Shown piece after piece: positions 18,345-27,225 of a stretch of DNA of 64,000 bases. This DNA comes from Mycolicibacterium porcinum. GTDB lineage: Bacteria; Actinomycetota; Actinomycetes; Mycobacteriales; Mycobacteriaceae. The notes under the pieces were generated by a model. The model was not told where the DNA came from, did not search any database, and was given only the letters and a program-made list of their open reading frames with translations. The DNA is taken from NCBI GenBank assembly GCA_002086835.1, contig MVIG01000002.1, positions 248,001-312,000 of the forward strand, in the 5' to 3' direction. The position numbers and the translations under genes were made by a program. Each line of letters opens with the position of its first letter. Position 1 is the first letter of the stretch.

Positions 18345-18700
18345 GTCGGCCGACGGCGCTCGTGTTGATTACCGCTGCGATGGGCGCGGCGACAGCGACA
18401 ACGGCAGCGCCACGTGCCGCAGCAGACGATTTCGTGTACTTGGTCAACGTCACCGTGCGCCCCGGCTACAACTTCGCGGGCCCTGACGCGGCGCTGGTTT
18501 ATGGGCACGACATCTGTTCGAAGGTGGCAGCCGGAACTGCCTACCGCCAACTCGTCGGCGACATCGAGCGTGACTTCGACACCAGCGACGAGTTCCACGC
18601 GTCCTATCTGGTGACGCAGGCCGTCAACGAGCTGTGCCCCGAATTGATCTGGCAGCTGCGGAATTCAGCGGCCGGCTATCGACCTGGCGAGGTGAAATGA
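18314..18700 (+). CDS. DUF732-like small secreted protein
   Basis: The protein has 128 residues. A signal peptide is likely over residues 14-37 (ALVLITAAMGAATATTAAPRA), cleaved near AAADD. The mature part is about 90 residues with two cysteines (DICSKVAAG and NELCPE), as in mycobacterial DUF732 proteins. It overlaps the preceding gene by 31 bases and the next as ATGA, so it belongs to the mce transcript. Its function is unknown. Confidence 0.75.
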   Translation: MARFRFHPDLSRPTALVLITAAMGAATATTAAPRAAADDFVYLVNVTVRPGYNFAGPDAALVYGHDICSKVAAGTAYRQLVGDIERDFDTSDEFHASYLVTQAVNELCPELIWQLRNSAAGYRPGEVK

Positions 18701-19191
18701 CAATCATTGCCCGGCGGCTAGCCATCCTGGCCCAATGCGGCGTGCTCACTGTGACCGCATTGCTGCATGCACCAGGTGCGGCAGCCGATAACCGACGCCT
18801 CAACAGCAGTGTGGTCGCCAACGTCTACACCGTCCAACGCCAAGCTGGCTGCGCCAACAACATCACCGTAGATCCGCGCCTGCTGGAAGCCGCCCACTGG
18901 CACACACTCGACGTCCTCAACAACCGATCCCTGGACGGTGACACCGGGTCGGATGGGTCGACACCACAAGTTCGGGCGGCCAACGCGGGGTTTCGTGGAC
19001 GAGTGGCCCAGACCATCGCGATCAACCCGGCGTTGGCGATCAATAACCTCGACGTGATCAATCAGTGGTATCACCGGCCTGACTACTTGGCGATCATGCA
19101 GGATTGCGGCTTCACGAGAATCGGTGTCTGGTCGGAGAACAGCCTCGATCGATCGGTGCTCGTCGCGGTCTACGGCAGCCCCGATCCCTGA
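18697..19191 (+). CDS. Secreted CAP-domain (SCP-like) protein
   Basis: The protein has 164 residues from ATG 18697 (ATGA overlap). A signal peptide ends near GAAADNRR. The mature region has CAP-like features: a helical start with VVANVYTVQRQAGC, DPRLLEAAHWHTLDVLNN, an SDGSTPQVRAANAGF loop and a late strand VLVAVYGSPDP. The usual CAP metal-site histidines are only partly visible. It is the last gene of the mce operon. A role in binding sterols or lipids outside the cell is an inference from some CAP proteins. Confidence 0.7.
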   Translation: MTIIARRLAILAQCGVLTVTALLHAPGAAADNRRLNSSVVANVYTVQRQAGCANNITVDPRLLEAAHWHTLDVLNNRSLDGDTGSDGSTPQVRAANAGFRGRVAQTIAINPALAINNLDVINQWYHRPDYLAIMQDCGFTRIGVWSENSLDRSVLVAVYGSPDP

Positions 19192-19368
19192 CGACATCAA
19201 CACCTCCCCGTCCAGGACTCAATCCCCGGGTCGGAGGAGCGAATTCCCCCCAGCGGTGGGTGTTTCCGGGGGTGCAAGCCAGCACCATGTCACGCATGCC
19301 GGTTGATACGCCGCCGGTCTCGATGACGCATGGCGCCGGCCGCCACGATGAAGTAGAGGTGACACGCG

Positions 19369-21351
19369 ATGGATTCACCCTCGATCCGCGCCGGCAGTGT
19401 GGCTGAGGAGCAGTCGAGTTTTGCGCCGTCTGCCGTTTTCGCGGCCAATGCCAACGCGACGGGCGAGTTGTACGCAGAGGCCGAGAAAGACCGGCTGGCG
19501 TTTTGGGCCGCCCAGGCCGACCGGCTGAGCTGGCAGACCCCGTTCAGCGAGGTGCTCGACTGGTCGCAGGCACCGTTCGCGAAGTGGTTCGTGGGCGGCA
19601 AGCTCAACGTCGCCTACAACTGTGTCGACCGCCATGTCGAGGCGGGCAACGGCGACCGGGTCGCGATCCACTGGGAGGGGGAACCGGTCGGCCCCGATCC
19701 TGCCCATGCCCGCGACATCACCTACGCCCAGCTCAAGGACGAGGTCAGTAAGGCCGCCAATGCGCTGACCGCGCTCGGCCTGACCGCCGGCGACCGCGTC
19801 GCCATCTACATGCCGATGGTGCCCGAGGCGATCGTGGCGATGCTGGCCTGCGCCCGCCTGGGCGCGATGCACAGTGTTGTCTTCGCGGGTTTCTCGGCCA
19901 GTGCGCTGCGGGCGCGTGTCGAGGACGCTGCGGCCAAGCTCGTCATCACCACCGACGGCCAGTACCGGCGCGGCAAGGCCGCTTCCTTGAAGGATGCCGT
20001 CGACGAGGCCGTCTCCGATCAGCCGTCGGTCGAGCACGTGCTGGTGGTGCGGCGCACCGGAATCGACGTGAACTGGACCGACGGACGCGACCTGTGGTGG
20101 CACGAGACCGTCGATAACGCGTCCACCGATCACACCCCGGAAGCCTTCGACTCCGAGCAGCCGCTGTTTTTGCTGTACACCTCGGGCACCACCGGCAAGC
20201 CCAAGGGCATCGTGCACACCTCGGGCGGCTACCTCACCCAGGCGGCCTACACCCACTACAACGTCTTCGACCTCAAACCCGAGACCGACGTGTACTGGTG
20301 CACCGCCGACATCGGCTGGGTCACCGGGCACACCTACATCACCTACGGGCCGCTGGCCAACGGCGCCACCCAGGTGGTCTACGAGGGCACCCCCACCTCC
20401 CCCACCGAGCACCGCCACTTCGAGATCATCGAAAAGTACGGCGTCACAATCTATTACACCGCCCCCACACTGATCCGCACCTTCATGAAGCTGGGCCGCC
20501 AGATCCCGGCCGAGCACAACCTGTCGAGCCTGCGGCTGCTGGGCTCGGTCGGCGAGCCGATCAACCCCGAGGCCTGGCGCTGGTACCGGGAAGCCATCGG
20601 CGCCAACAAGACTCCGATCGTGGACGCCTGGTGGCAGACCGAGACCGGGGCCATCATGATCTCCCCGCTGCCCGGTGTCACCGCGACCAAGCCCGGATCG
20701 GCGATGACGCCGCTGCCCGGCATCTCGGCCAAGATCGTCGACGACGACGGCAACGAGCTGGTGCCCGGCGCCGACGAAGCCGAACACGTCACGGGTTACC
20801 TGGTGCTGGACCAGCCGTGGCCGTCGATGCTGCGCGGCATCTGGGGCGACCCGCAGCGGTTCAAGGAGACCTACTGGTCGCGCTTCGCCGAGCAGGGCTG
20901 GTACTTCGCAGGTGATGGCGCCCGCTATGACGCGCAAGGCAACATCTGGGTGCTGGGCCGCATCGACGATGTCATGAACATCTCCGGGCACCGCATCTCG
21001 ACCGCCGAGGTGGAGTCGGCCCTGGTCGGGCACTCCGGGGTGGCCGAGGCCGCCGTGGTCGGCGCCAGCGACGACACCACCGGCCAGGCCATCTGCGCAT
21101 TCGTGATCCTGAAGGCGTCCGCGCACGGAGGCGCCGAGAACATGATCGACGAACTGCGCGCCCAGGTGGCCACCGAGATCTCCCCGATCGCCAAGCCGCG
21201 CGAGATCCACGTGGTGCCCGAGCTGCCCAAGACCCGCAGCGGCAAGATCATGCGCCGGTTGCTGCGCGACGTGGCCGAGGGCCGCGAGCTCGGTGACACC
21301 TCGACGCTGGTCGACCCCAGCGTGTTCGAGGCGATCCGCGCCAGCAAGTAA
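19369..21351 (+). CDS. acs: Acetyl-CoA synthetase (AMP-forming)
   Basis: The protein has 660 residues, the usual Acs length. It activates acetate to acetyl-AMP and then acetyl-CoA. Seen are the N-terminal Acs domain (FGKWF-like APFAKWFVGGKLNVAYNC), the AMP-binding signature YTSGTTGKPKG, WWQTETG, GRIDDVMNISGHRIST and the C-terminal SGKIMRR with the catalytic lysine at residue 626. In mycobacteria this lysine is a known target of cAMP-regulated protein acetylation. GAGGTG precedes ATG 19369. The 177-base gap from the mce operon contains no recognisable gene. Confidence 0.95.
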   Translation: MDSPSIRAGSVAEEQSSFAPSAVFAANANATGELYAEAEKDRLAFWAAQADRLSWQTPFSEVLDWSQAPFAKWFVGGKLNVAYNCVDRHVEAGNGDRVAIHWEGEPVGPDPAHARDITYAQLKDEVSKAANALTALGLTAGDRVAIYMPMVPEAIVAMLACARLGAMHSVVFAGFSASALRARVEDAAAKLVITTDGQYRRGKAASLKDAVDEAVSDQPSVEHVLVVRRTGIDVNWTDGRDLWWHETVDNASTDHTPEAFDSEQPLFLLYTSGTTGKPKGIVHTSGGYLTQAAYTHYNVFDLKPETDVYWCTADIGWVTGHTYITYGPLANGATQVVYEGTPTSPTEHRHFEIIEKYGVTIYYTAPTLIRTFMKLGRQIPAEHNLSSLRLLGSVGEPINPEAWRWYREAIGANKTPIVDAWWQTETGAIMISPLPGVTATKPGSAMTPLPGISAKIVDDDGNELVPGADEAEHVTGYLVLDQPWPSMLRGIWGDPQRFKETYWSRFAEQGWYFAGDGARYDAQGNIWVLGRIDDVMNISGHRISTAEVESALVGHSGVAEAAVVGASDDTTGQAICAFVILKASAHGGAENMIDELRAQVATEISPIAKPREIHVVPELPKTRSGKIMRRLLRDVAEGRELGDTSTLVDPSVFEAIRASK

Positions 21352-21411
21352 GCCTCGGGTGTCGTCGTTCCACGATTACTGAGTACAAACGCCGCATGGC
21401 AGGGAGTTGAT

Positions 21412-22623
21412 ATGTCTGAAGAAGCCTTCATCTATGAAGCGATCCGTACCCCCCGTGGGAAACAGCGCGGCGGTGCGCTGACCGAGATCAGACCGGTTGC
21501 GTTGGTGGTCGGGCTCATCGACGAGCTCCGCGCCCGGTTCCCGGGCCTGGACGAGACGCTGATCAGTGATGTCCTGCTCGGTGTGGTGACACCGATCCGC
21601 GAGCAAGGTGGAGACATTGCCCGCACGGTCGCGATTGCAGCGGGCTTGCCTGACACCACCGGTGGAGTCCAGTTGAACCGGTTTTGCGGGTCGGGTCTCG
21701 AGGCGGTCAACATGGCCGCCCAGAAGGTGCGTTCCGGCTGGGACGATCTGGTGCTGGCCGGTGGTGTCGAGTCGATGAGCCGTATCACGATGCTTTCCGA
21801 CGGTGGCGCCATGTTCAACGACGTCGCCTTTACCTACGATCACCGTATCGCCCCGCAGGGCATCGGCGCGGACCTGATCGCCACCATCGAGGGCTTTACC
21901 CGTGAGGATGTCGACGCCTACGCGGCGCGGTCGCAGGAGCGCGCCGCGGCGGCCTGGTCCGGCGGCTACTTCGCCAAGTCGGTCATCCCGGTCAAGGATC
22001 AGAATGGCTTGGTCGTCCTGGACCATGACGAGCACATGCGTCCCGGTACCACGCTGGAGAGTCTGGGCAAGCTCAAGTCCGCCTTCGAGGGCGTGGGTGC
22101 GATGGGCGGTTTCGACGACGTGGCGCTGCAGCGCTACCACTTTGTGGAGAAGATCAACCACGTTCACACCGGTGGCAACAGCTCGGGCATCGTCGACGGC
22201 GCCGCGTTGGTGTTGATCGGATCGGAGAAAGCCGGTGTCTCGCAAGGGCTGACCCCGCGGGCCCGCGTCGTGGCCACCGCCACCAGCGGCGCCGATGCGA
22301 CGATCATGCTGACCGGCCCGCAGCCGGCGACGCGCAAAGTCTTGGACCGGGCCGGTCTGACCGTCGATGACATCGACCTGTTCGAGCTCAACGAGGCCTT
22401 CGCCTCCGTCGTCCTGAAGTTCCAGAAGGACCTCAACATCCCGGACGAGAAGCTCAACGTCAACGGTGGCGCCATCGCGATGGGCCACCCGCTGGGCGCC
22501 ACCGGCGCCATGATCACCGGAACCATGGTCGACGAGCTCGAGCGTCGTGGCGCTCGGCGTGCCCTGATCACGCTGTGTATCGGCGGCGGCATGGGCGTGG
22601 CCACCATCATCGAGCGCGTCTGA
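21412..22623 (+). CDS. fadA: Acetyl-CoA acyltransferase (thiolase), beta subunit of the fatty-acid oxidation complex
   Basis: The protein has 403 residues. It cleaves 3-ketoacyl-CoA to acetyl-CoA and a shortened acyl-CoA. Thiolase landmarks are [18 protein letters not shown] (nucleophilic Cys), [22 protein letters not shown] (His) and CIGGGMGVA (second Cys). AGGGAG lies upstream of ATG 21412. It is closely followed by fadB, matching the Rv0859-Rv0860 trifunctional enzyme of M. tuberculosis. Confidence 0.94.
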   Translation: MSEEAFIYEAIRTPRGKQRGGALTEIRPVALVVGLIDELRARFPGLDETLISDVLLGVVTPIREQGGDIARTVAIAAGLPDTTGGVQLNRFCGSGLEAVNMAAQKVRSGWDDLVLAGGVESMSRITMLSDGGAMFNDVAFTYDHRIAPQGIGADLIATIEGFTREDVDAYAARSQERAAAAWSGGYFAKSVIPVKDQNGLVVLDHDEHMRPGTTLESLGKLKSAFEGVGAMGGFDDVALQRYHFVEKINHVHTGGNSSGIVDGAALVLIGSEKAGVSQGLTPRARVVATATSGADATIMLTGPQPATRKVLDRAGLTVDDIDLFELNEAFASVVLKFQKDLNIPDEKLNVNGGAIAMGHPLGATGAMITGTMVDELERRGARRALITLCIGGGMGVATIIERV

Positions 22624-22638
22624 GAGGGCTGAGAACCA

Positions 22639-24774
22639 ATGGCTGAGAACACCATTCAGTGGGACAAGGATGCCGACGGCATCGTCACCCTGACGCTGGA
22701 CGACCCGACCGGTTCGGCCAACGTGATGAACGCCGATTTCCAGGATTCGATTCACTGCGCTGTGCAACGTCTTGTGGCTGAGCAGGATTCGATCACCGGT
22801 GTGGTGATCACTAGCGCGAAGAAGACCTTCTTCGCCGGTGGCGACTTGAAATGGATGTTGAATCTGGGGCCGGGCGATGCCGCTGAAGCGTTTGACACTG
22901 TGGAACGCGTCAAGGCTGACCTGCGCAAGCTGGAGACCCTGCCCAAGCCCGTCGTGGCCGCCATCAACGGCGCCGCGCTCGGCGGTGGCCTGGAGATCGC
23001 GCTGGCGACCAACCACCGCATCGCCGCCGACGTCAAGGGCAGCCAGATCGGTCTGCCAGAGGTCACCCTGGGCCTGCTGCCCGGCGGTGGCGGCGTGGCC
23101 CGCACCGTGCGCATGTTCGGGATCCAGAAGGCCTTCATGGAGGTCCTCTCGCAGGGCACCCGCTTCAACCCGGCCAAGGCCAAGGAGACCGGTCTGGTCG
23201 ACGAGCTGGTCGGTTCGGTCGATGAGCTGATCCCGGCCGCAAAGGCGTGGATCAAGGCCAACCCCGAGGCCGACACCCAGCCGTGGGACGTCAAGGGCTA
23301 CAAGATCCCTGGCGCAGAGGAGCTAGCAGCGGTCTTGCCGTCGATGGGGTCGAACCTGCGCAGCCAGCTCAAAGGTGCCCCGGTGCCCGCCCTTCGGGCG
23401 ATCCTTGCCGCCGCTGTCGAGGGTGCCCAGGTCGACTTCGACACCGCCAGCCGCATCGAGAGCCGCTACTTTTCCGAGGTGGCTACCGGCCAGACCGCCA
23501 AGAACATGATTCAGGCGTTCTTCCTGGACCTGCAGGCCATCAACGGCGGCGCCTCGCGTCCCGAGGGCATCGCCAAGCAGGAGATCCGCAAGATCGGTGT
23601 GCTGGGTGCGGGCATGATGGGCGCCGGTGTCGCCTACGTGTCGGCCAAGGCCGGCTACGACGTGGTGCTCAAGGACGTCAGCATCGAGGCCGCCGAACGC
23701 GGGAAGGACTATTCGAGGAAGCTGGAAGCCAAGGCGATCGGCCGCGGCGTCAGCACAGAGGAACAAGCAGCTGCGTTGCTCGGTCGGATCATTCCGACCG
23801 CTGATCCGCAGGATCTCAAGGGCGTCGACTTCGTGATCGAGGCCGTGTTCGAGAACTCCGAACTCAAGCACAAGGTGTTCCAGGAGATCGAGGACATCGT
23901 CGAGCCCAACGCGCTGCTCGGCTCGAACACCTCCACGCTGCCGATCACCGGTCTGGCGACCGGCGTGAAGCGCCAGGAGGACTTCATCGGTATCCACTTC
24001 TTCTCACCCGTCGACAAGATGCCGCTGGTGGAGATCATCAAGGGCGAGAAGACCTCTGACGAGGCCCTGGCCCGCGTGTTCGACTACACCCTGGCCATCC
24101 GCAAGACCCCGATCGTCGTCAACGACAGCCGCGGCTTCTTCACCAGCCGCGTTATCATGACCTTCGTGCGGGAAGCCATGGCCATGCTGGCCGAGGGCGT
24201 CGCACCGACGAGCATCGAGCAAGCGGGTGGCCAGGCCGGCTACCCGGCGCCGCCGCTGCAACTGCTCGACGAACTCAACCTCGAACTGCTCCAGAAAGTT
24301 TCGATCGAGACCCGCAAGGCGGTCGAGGCCGACGGCAACACCTATACGCCGCACCCCGGTGAGGCCGTGGTGGAGAAGATGATCGAGCTCGGCCGCCCCT
24401 CGCGCCTGAAGGGTGCCGGCTTCTACTCCTACGTCGACGGCAAGCGGACCCAGCTGTGGCCCGGCCTGCGCGAGACGTTCAACTCCGGATCCTCGCAGAT
24501 CCCGCTGCAGGACATGATCGACCGCATGCTGTTCGCCGAGGCGCTGGAGACCCAGAAGTGCCTCGACGAGGGCGTGCTCACCTCGACCGCTGACGCGAAC
24601 ATCGGCTCGATCATGGGTATCGGCTACCCCGCCTACACCGGTGGCTCGGCCCAGTTCATCGTCGGCTACCAGGGTGAGCTCGGCGTCGGCAAGGCAGCCT
24701 TCGTCGCCCGCGCCAAGGAACTGGCCGCCCGCTACGGCGACCGCTTCCTGCCTCCGATCTCGTTAACCGAATAG
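22639..24774 (+). CDS. fadB: Fatty-acid oxidation complex alpha subunit (enoyl-CoA hydratase / 3-hydroxyacyl-CoA dehydrogenase)
   Basis: The protein has 711 residues. The N-terminal crotonase domain (residues about 1-200) shows FFAGGDLKWML and AAINGAALGGGLEIALATNHRIA with the hydratase Glu in GLPEVTLGLLPGGGG. The NAD-binding domain starts near residue 320 (GVLGAGMMGAGVAY) and continues with GSNTSTLPIT, HFFSPVDKMPLVEII and the C-terminal dehydrogenase domain. It starts 15 bases after fadA and works in complex with it. Confidence 0.95.
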   Translation: MAENTIQWDKDADGIVTLTLDDPTGSANVMNADFQDSIHCAVQRLVAEQDSITGVVITSAKKTFFAGGDLKWMLNLGPGDAAEAFDTVERVKADLRKLETLPKPVVAAINGAALGGGLEIALATNHRIAADVKGSQIGLPEVTLGLLPGGGGVARTVRMFGIQKAFMEVLSQGTRFNPAKAKETGLVDELVGSVDELIPAAKAWIKANPEADTQPWDVKGYKIPGAEELAAVLPSMGSNLRSQLKGAPVPALRAILAAAVEGAQVDFDTASRIESRYFSEVATGQTAKNMIQAFFLDLQAINGGASRPEGIAKQEIRKIGVLGAGMMGAGVAYVSAKAGYDVVLKDVSIEAAERGKDYSRKLEAKAIGRGVSTEEQAAALLGRIIPTADPQDLKGVDFVIEAVFENSELKHKVFQEIEDIVEPNALLGSNTSTLPITGLATGVKRQEDFIGIHFFSPVDKMPLVEIIKGEKTSDEALARVFDYTLAIRKTPIVVNDSRGFFTSRVIMTFVREAMAMLAEGVAPTSIEQAGGQAGYPAPPLQLLDELNLELLQKVSIETRKAVEADGNTYTPHPGEAVVEKMIELGRPSRLKGAGFYSYVDGKRTQLWPGLRETFNSGSSQIPLQDMIDRMLFAEALETQKCLDEGVLTSTADANIGSIMGIGYPAYTGGSAQFIVGYQGELGVGKAAFVARAKELAARYGDRFLPPISLTE

Positions 24775-24783
24775 CTAGCTGCA

Positions 24784-24807
24784 AGGGTCCAGAGTCCACC
24801 GGACCCT
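24784..24807 (+). terminator. Hairpin after fadB, possible terminator
   Basis: AGGGTCC and GGACCCT form a 7-bp stem with a 10-base loop, 9 bases after the fadB stop. There is no clear T-tract, as is common in mycobacterial terminators. The remaining stretch to 25097 (about 290 bases) contains no gene that I can support. Confidence 0.45.
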
Positions 24808-25097
24808 GCGCTATCGGCAAACACAGCCCGGTCTCTGAGCTGACAGTGTCGTGCTGTGCCACGTGTGTCTGGCGGGGCCTGTCCATTCATGCTGGGTCGA
24901 CTGACGACAGAACGTGAGTGCCGCTGGGAGAGCGCCATTACCGATGCGTTCGGGACGGCGCTGGCTATCCAGTCCCGATGGGGGAAGCAACTCCTCCTGG
25001 TGGTAGGCGCAAAGATGCTGGCTTTCGCGCACCCTAAATCTGAGCACGTCCACCCCCGCAGAGGGGGCGCGTCACCTTCGGATTCAAGGAGGCTCAG

Positions 25098-25268
25098 ATG
25101 TGGGTAGTTGAGCGAAGCGATAGCGGTCATCGTTCGGCGTGGGCCACCGGCCGCGACGCCAAGCACTACATCCAATGCTTGGGGATGGTGAGTCCGATCG
25201 CGCCGTACACATTTGATGTTTGCCTCTCATCGGGTGAGCACATTGTCGCCTTGATGGTCAGGAATTGA
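25098..25268 (+). CDS. Small protein of 56 residues, unknown function
   Basis: The ORF starts at ATG 25098 with a perfect AGGAGG Shine-Dalgarno at 25088-25093 and ends at TGA 25266-25268. It begins MWVVERSDSGHRSAWATG and is basic in the first half, with GRDAKHYIQCLGM and a hydrophobic Ile-Val-Ala end. The ribosome site is as strong as any in the window. I recognise no family. It is the first coding feature of the accessory island after fadB. Confidence 0.55.
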   Translation: MWVVERSDSGHRSAWATGRDAKHYIQCLGMVSPIAPYTFDVCLSSGEHIVALMVRN

Positions 25269-25383
25269 AGGTGGCCGGTTGCAGTGACGGCACTGGACGG
25301 CCAGCCGCATCGCCGTCCGATTGCGACGACCCGGCGAGAGCACGAATGCAGCACGGGATGGGAGCGATCAGAAGGAGAACGTC

Positions 25384-25503
25384 ATGAGCCGCGGTATTGG
25401 CGCTGTCGGTCGGTCAGCGCCCCCTTGCCGGCCACCGTCGACACGCGATTCGTCAGCCGACAGTCGCCCTGCGGCGCTTCATACGAAGCGGACTTTCTCG
25501 TGA
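25384..25503 (+). CDS. Short leader ORF (39 residues) coupled to the next gene
   Basis: ATG 25384 follows GGAGAACGTC, an acceptable Shine-Dalgarno. The frame encodes a Ser/Arg/Pro-rich peptide beginning MSRGIGAVGRS and stops at TGA 25501-25503, which overlaps the GTG start of the downstream ORF as GTGA. Its composition does not look like a folded protein. It may act as a translational coupler, or the real gene may have a frameshift here. Confidence 0.35.
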   Translation: MSRGIGAVGRSAPPCRPPSTRDSSADSRPAALHTKRTFS

Positions 25504-25862
25504 ACCGGTCGCAGGAGCTTTCGCTGGCATGGGATTTGGTGGACTCAGCGACACAATATGTTCGCCCCGATACACGCGCGTGGTTGTGCGCACACATCGG
25601 TGCCGGGGAGCTGGACACTGCCATTCGAACGGTTCTGCCGCGCCTTGCGGCTCACAAGGCCGAGCTGCCGGAGGGAGTTGTCGTCGGTCTGCAGGAATGG
25701 CTGCGAGGGTACGAGGGCAGCGCGAGTGAGGATGCACTGCGCGTGCTCGTCGCTCAGCTCAGGGTGTCGGCACCCACCACCGAATGCCAGTGCGTGAATC
25801 GCCCCTCCCTATCACGGATGACTGTGGTACGAGCACTCACACGCCCGACCCGTCGGACGTAG
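25500..25862 (+). CDS. Hypothetical mycobacterial protein, about 120 residues
   Basis: From GTG 25500 the frame encodes a helical protein with LAWDLVDSATQYVRPDTRAW, LCAHIGAGELDTAIRTVL and VVGLQEWLRGYEGSASEDAL. This composition looks like a real protein and recalls small mycobacterial hypothetical proteins, but no function is known. GTG 25500 lies in a GTGA overlap with the upstream short ORF, which suggests re-initiation. The frame is open further upstream to GTG 25284, so a longer N-terminus cannot be excluded. The last 20 residues look random, so the C-terminus may be disturbed. Confidence 0.5.
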   Translation: MNRSQELSLAWDLVDSATQYVRPDTRAWLCAHIGAGELDTAIRTVLPRLAAHKAELPEGVVVGLQEWLRGYEGSASEDALRVLVAQLRVSAPTTECQCVNRPSLSRMTVVRALTRPTRRT

Positions 25863-25898
25863 TGCGGGCATTCCTGAGTGACGCACAGATAGCTAGCC

Positions 25899-26063
25899 AT
25901 GAGCAGCGCTTTGGTGGGCGCGTATCACGACAAACTCTTATGTCAGCGTGTCACCGGTTACAGCGCCGAGCGCCGTTTCAACGATTGCCGGCTCGGCCAA
26001 CTGGAAGCCTGTCTGCATGCATTCCCCTGGGCCCCTGACCACTTCGTCGCTGTACTCCCGTGA
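25899..26063 (+). CDS. Possible small protein of 54 residues
   Basis: ATG 25899 opens a frame to TGA 26061-26063 with a plausible composition: AYHDKLLCQRVTGYSAERRF, GQLEACLHAFPW, APDHFVAVLP. The ribosome binding site is weak, and no homologue is recognised. It is listed because it lies in a 280-base gap in which no other gene is visible. Confidence 0.25.
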   Translation: MSSALVGAYHDKLLCQRVTGYSAERRFNDCRLGQLEACLHAFPWAPDHFVAVLP

Positions 26064-26142
26064 ACCTGTAGAAGCTCGACACCAGCCGCTGGCTGTTGTC
26101 TATTGCATCGAAGGTTGTGGAGCCGGTGGCTCACTCCGCGGT

Positions 26143-26397
26143 TTATCCCGGTAGACCTTGCTCCTCCGGGGGGAGCGGAGCCGGTCCTTTGATGCCAGGA
26201 ACAGCCATGGGAATCTCGGGTTCCGGCGGTGGAGTGGTGGCCGTCATCGTTGCTCCGGTCTGCATCGGAGACGACGGCCCGGAGCCGAGGAGCGAGGCAC
26301 GGTGATCTTGTTGAGCACTCGCGGTCCCAAGCACACTCACAGCAATAGCAGCAATTCCACCGATCGCTGCAGAGACTTTGACGCCGATTCTGGACAT
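26143..26397 (-). CDS. Small secreted proline-rich protein
   Basis: The protein has 84 residues from the start at 26397 (MSRIGVKVSAAIGGIAAIAVSVL), a clear signal peptide cleaved near GTASAQQ. The mature part is short and Pro-rich (TTPPPEPEIP, GPAPLPPEEQG). AAGGAC lies upstream, so this start is preferred to the 13-residue longer one at 26436. The gene is headed by a 25-bp palindrome. Secreted Pro-rich peptides of this kind occur in mycobacteria; the function is unknown. Confidence 0.65.
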   Translation of the reverse strand: MSRIGVKVSAAIGGIAAIAVSVLGTASAQQDHRASLLGSGPSSPMQTGATMTATTPPPEPEIPMAVPGIKGPAPLPPEEQGLPG

Positions 26398-26413
26398 GTC
26401 GCACCAGTCCTTG

Positions 26414-26438
26414 CAATGTATAGAATATCTATACATTG
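26414..26438. promoter_or_regulatory. Near-perfect 25-bp palindrome upstream of the secreted peptide gene
   Basis: Arms CAATGTATAGA and TCTATACATTG are exact reverse complements around the 3-base centre ATA. The site is very AT-rich for this genome and lies 17 bases upstream of the 26397 start. It contains TATA-like elements that could be a -10 box. It is almost certainly a dimeric repressor operator; the regulator is unknown. Confidence 0.65.
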
Positions 26439-27225
26439 TGAAACGTTCCGGTGCAGGCGTCTATTCCCAATGGGGACCCAGATCGTTGATCGATCGCTGT
26501 TGTCGCTGAGTGTGGAAACGGTCGCGGGGACACACTTGCCGAGGTCGTGTTGTGCAGCGATCTCGGTGCGCGTGATTCGACTAACTACATCGCGAATTGA
26601 GGATGTCCTCGAGCGCAAGTCGGACTATTGCGGAACTGCGGCCATGCTGTGGTCCCGCACCAGGGACACACGTCCTGCGCTGCCACGATAGCAACCACCT
26701 TGCGCCTTGCGTGCTCTCCGCGGAGGCCTTGCAGGCCGACATGCCTAGCGGCCGAAGTTAACTCGGCGAATCGACTGCACCAGTCGATTCTGAGAAGGGT
26801 CTAATGCCTGACTCTGGGGCGTGGGTGGTACGCACCTCTTGCACGGCGCAGTCCGACGAAGGCGTGATTATCGGCGCGACATAGTCGGAAGTTATCGGTA
26901 GTGCGAAGCCATGTTGTGCGACGACTCGGTATCGCGGGACGACGTTTGCAGACTTGCCGGGCCGAACACTCAGGAGTCGGTGTTGCCGTCGTGCCAGCTT
27001 GACGACGTGGCTCGACGGTCTGAACGACTCAATTGCGCCGCCAGCCAGCCACGCGCCTGCGATCTGCTTCGGAGGATGTCGGTGCGGCGCTTTGCAGTGA
27101 GAACTTGGGCGGGTCGCCGGCGAACAGGATCGGTTCAATGCAGAACGCTGGAAATGCAAACGCCCGGACGTCGTCGCCCCCATCATCTATTGTCTGCCGC
27201 AAGCGTCAAAAACCAGGGGGCAAAC
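26439..27225. other. 787-base stretch without a recognisable gene
   Basis: Open frames exist on both strands (for example 26464-26691 plus and 26758-27186 minus) but lack convincing ribosome sites and protein-like composition. I see no tRNA, repeat or mobile-element end. It may hold decayed genes or the promoter of the nuclease gene that follows. Confidence 0.4.

Noticed and set aside
19375..21210. 611-codon minus-strand open frame opposite acs
   Set aside because: Antisense shadow of acs, with Gly/Val/Asp-rich composition and no recognisable motif.
21376..23016. 546-codon minus-strand open frame opposite fadA and fadB
   Set aside because: Spans two real genes on the other strand, with shadow composition.
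25887..25897. ATAGCTAGC repeated after fadB (24771 region) and at 25889, considered as an attachment-site pair
   Set aside because: Only 9 bases are shared, and the repeats do not bracket the defence genes.
26758..27186. 142-codon minus-strand ORF
   Set aside because: No ribosome site and no protein-like pattern; it is Arg/Ser/Pro-rich.
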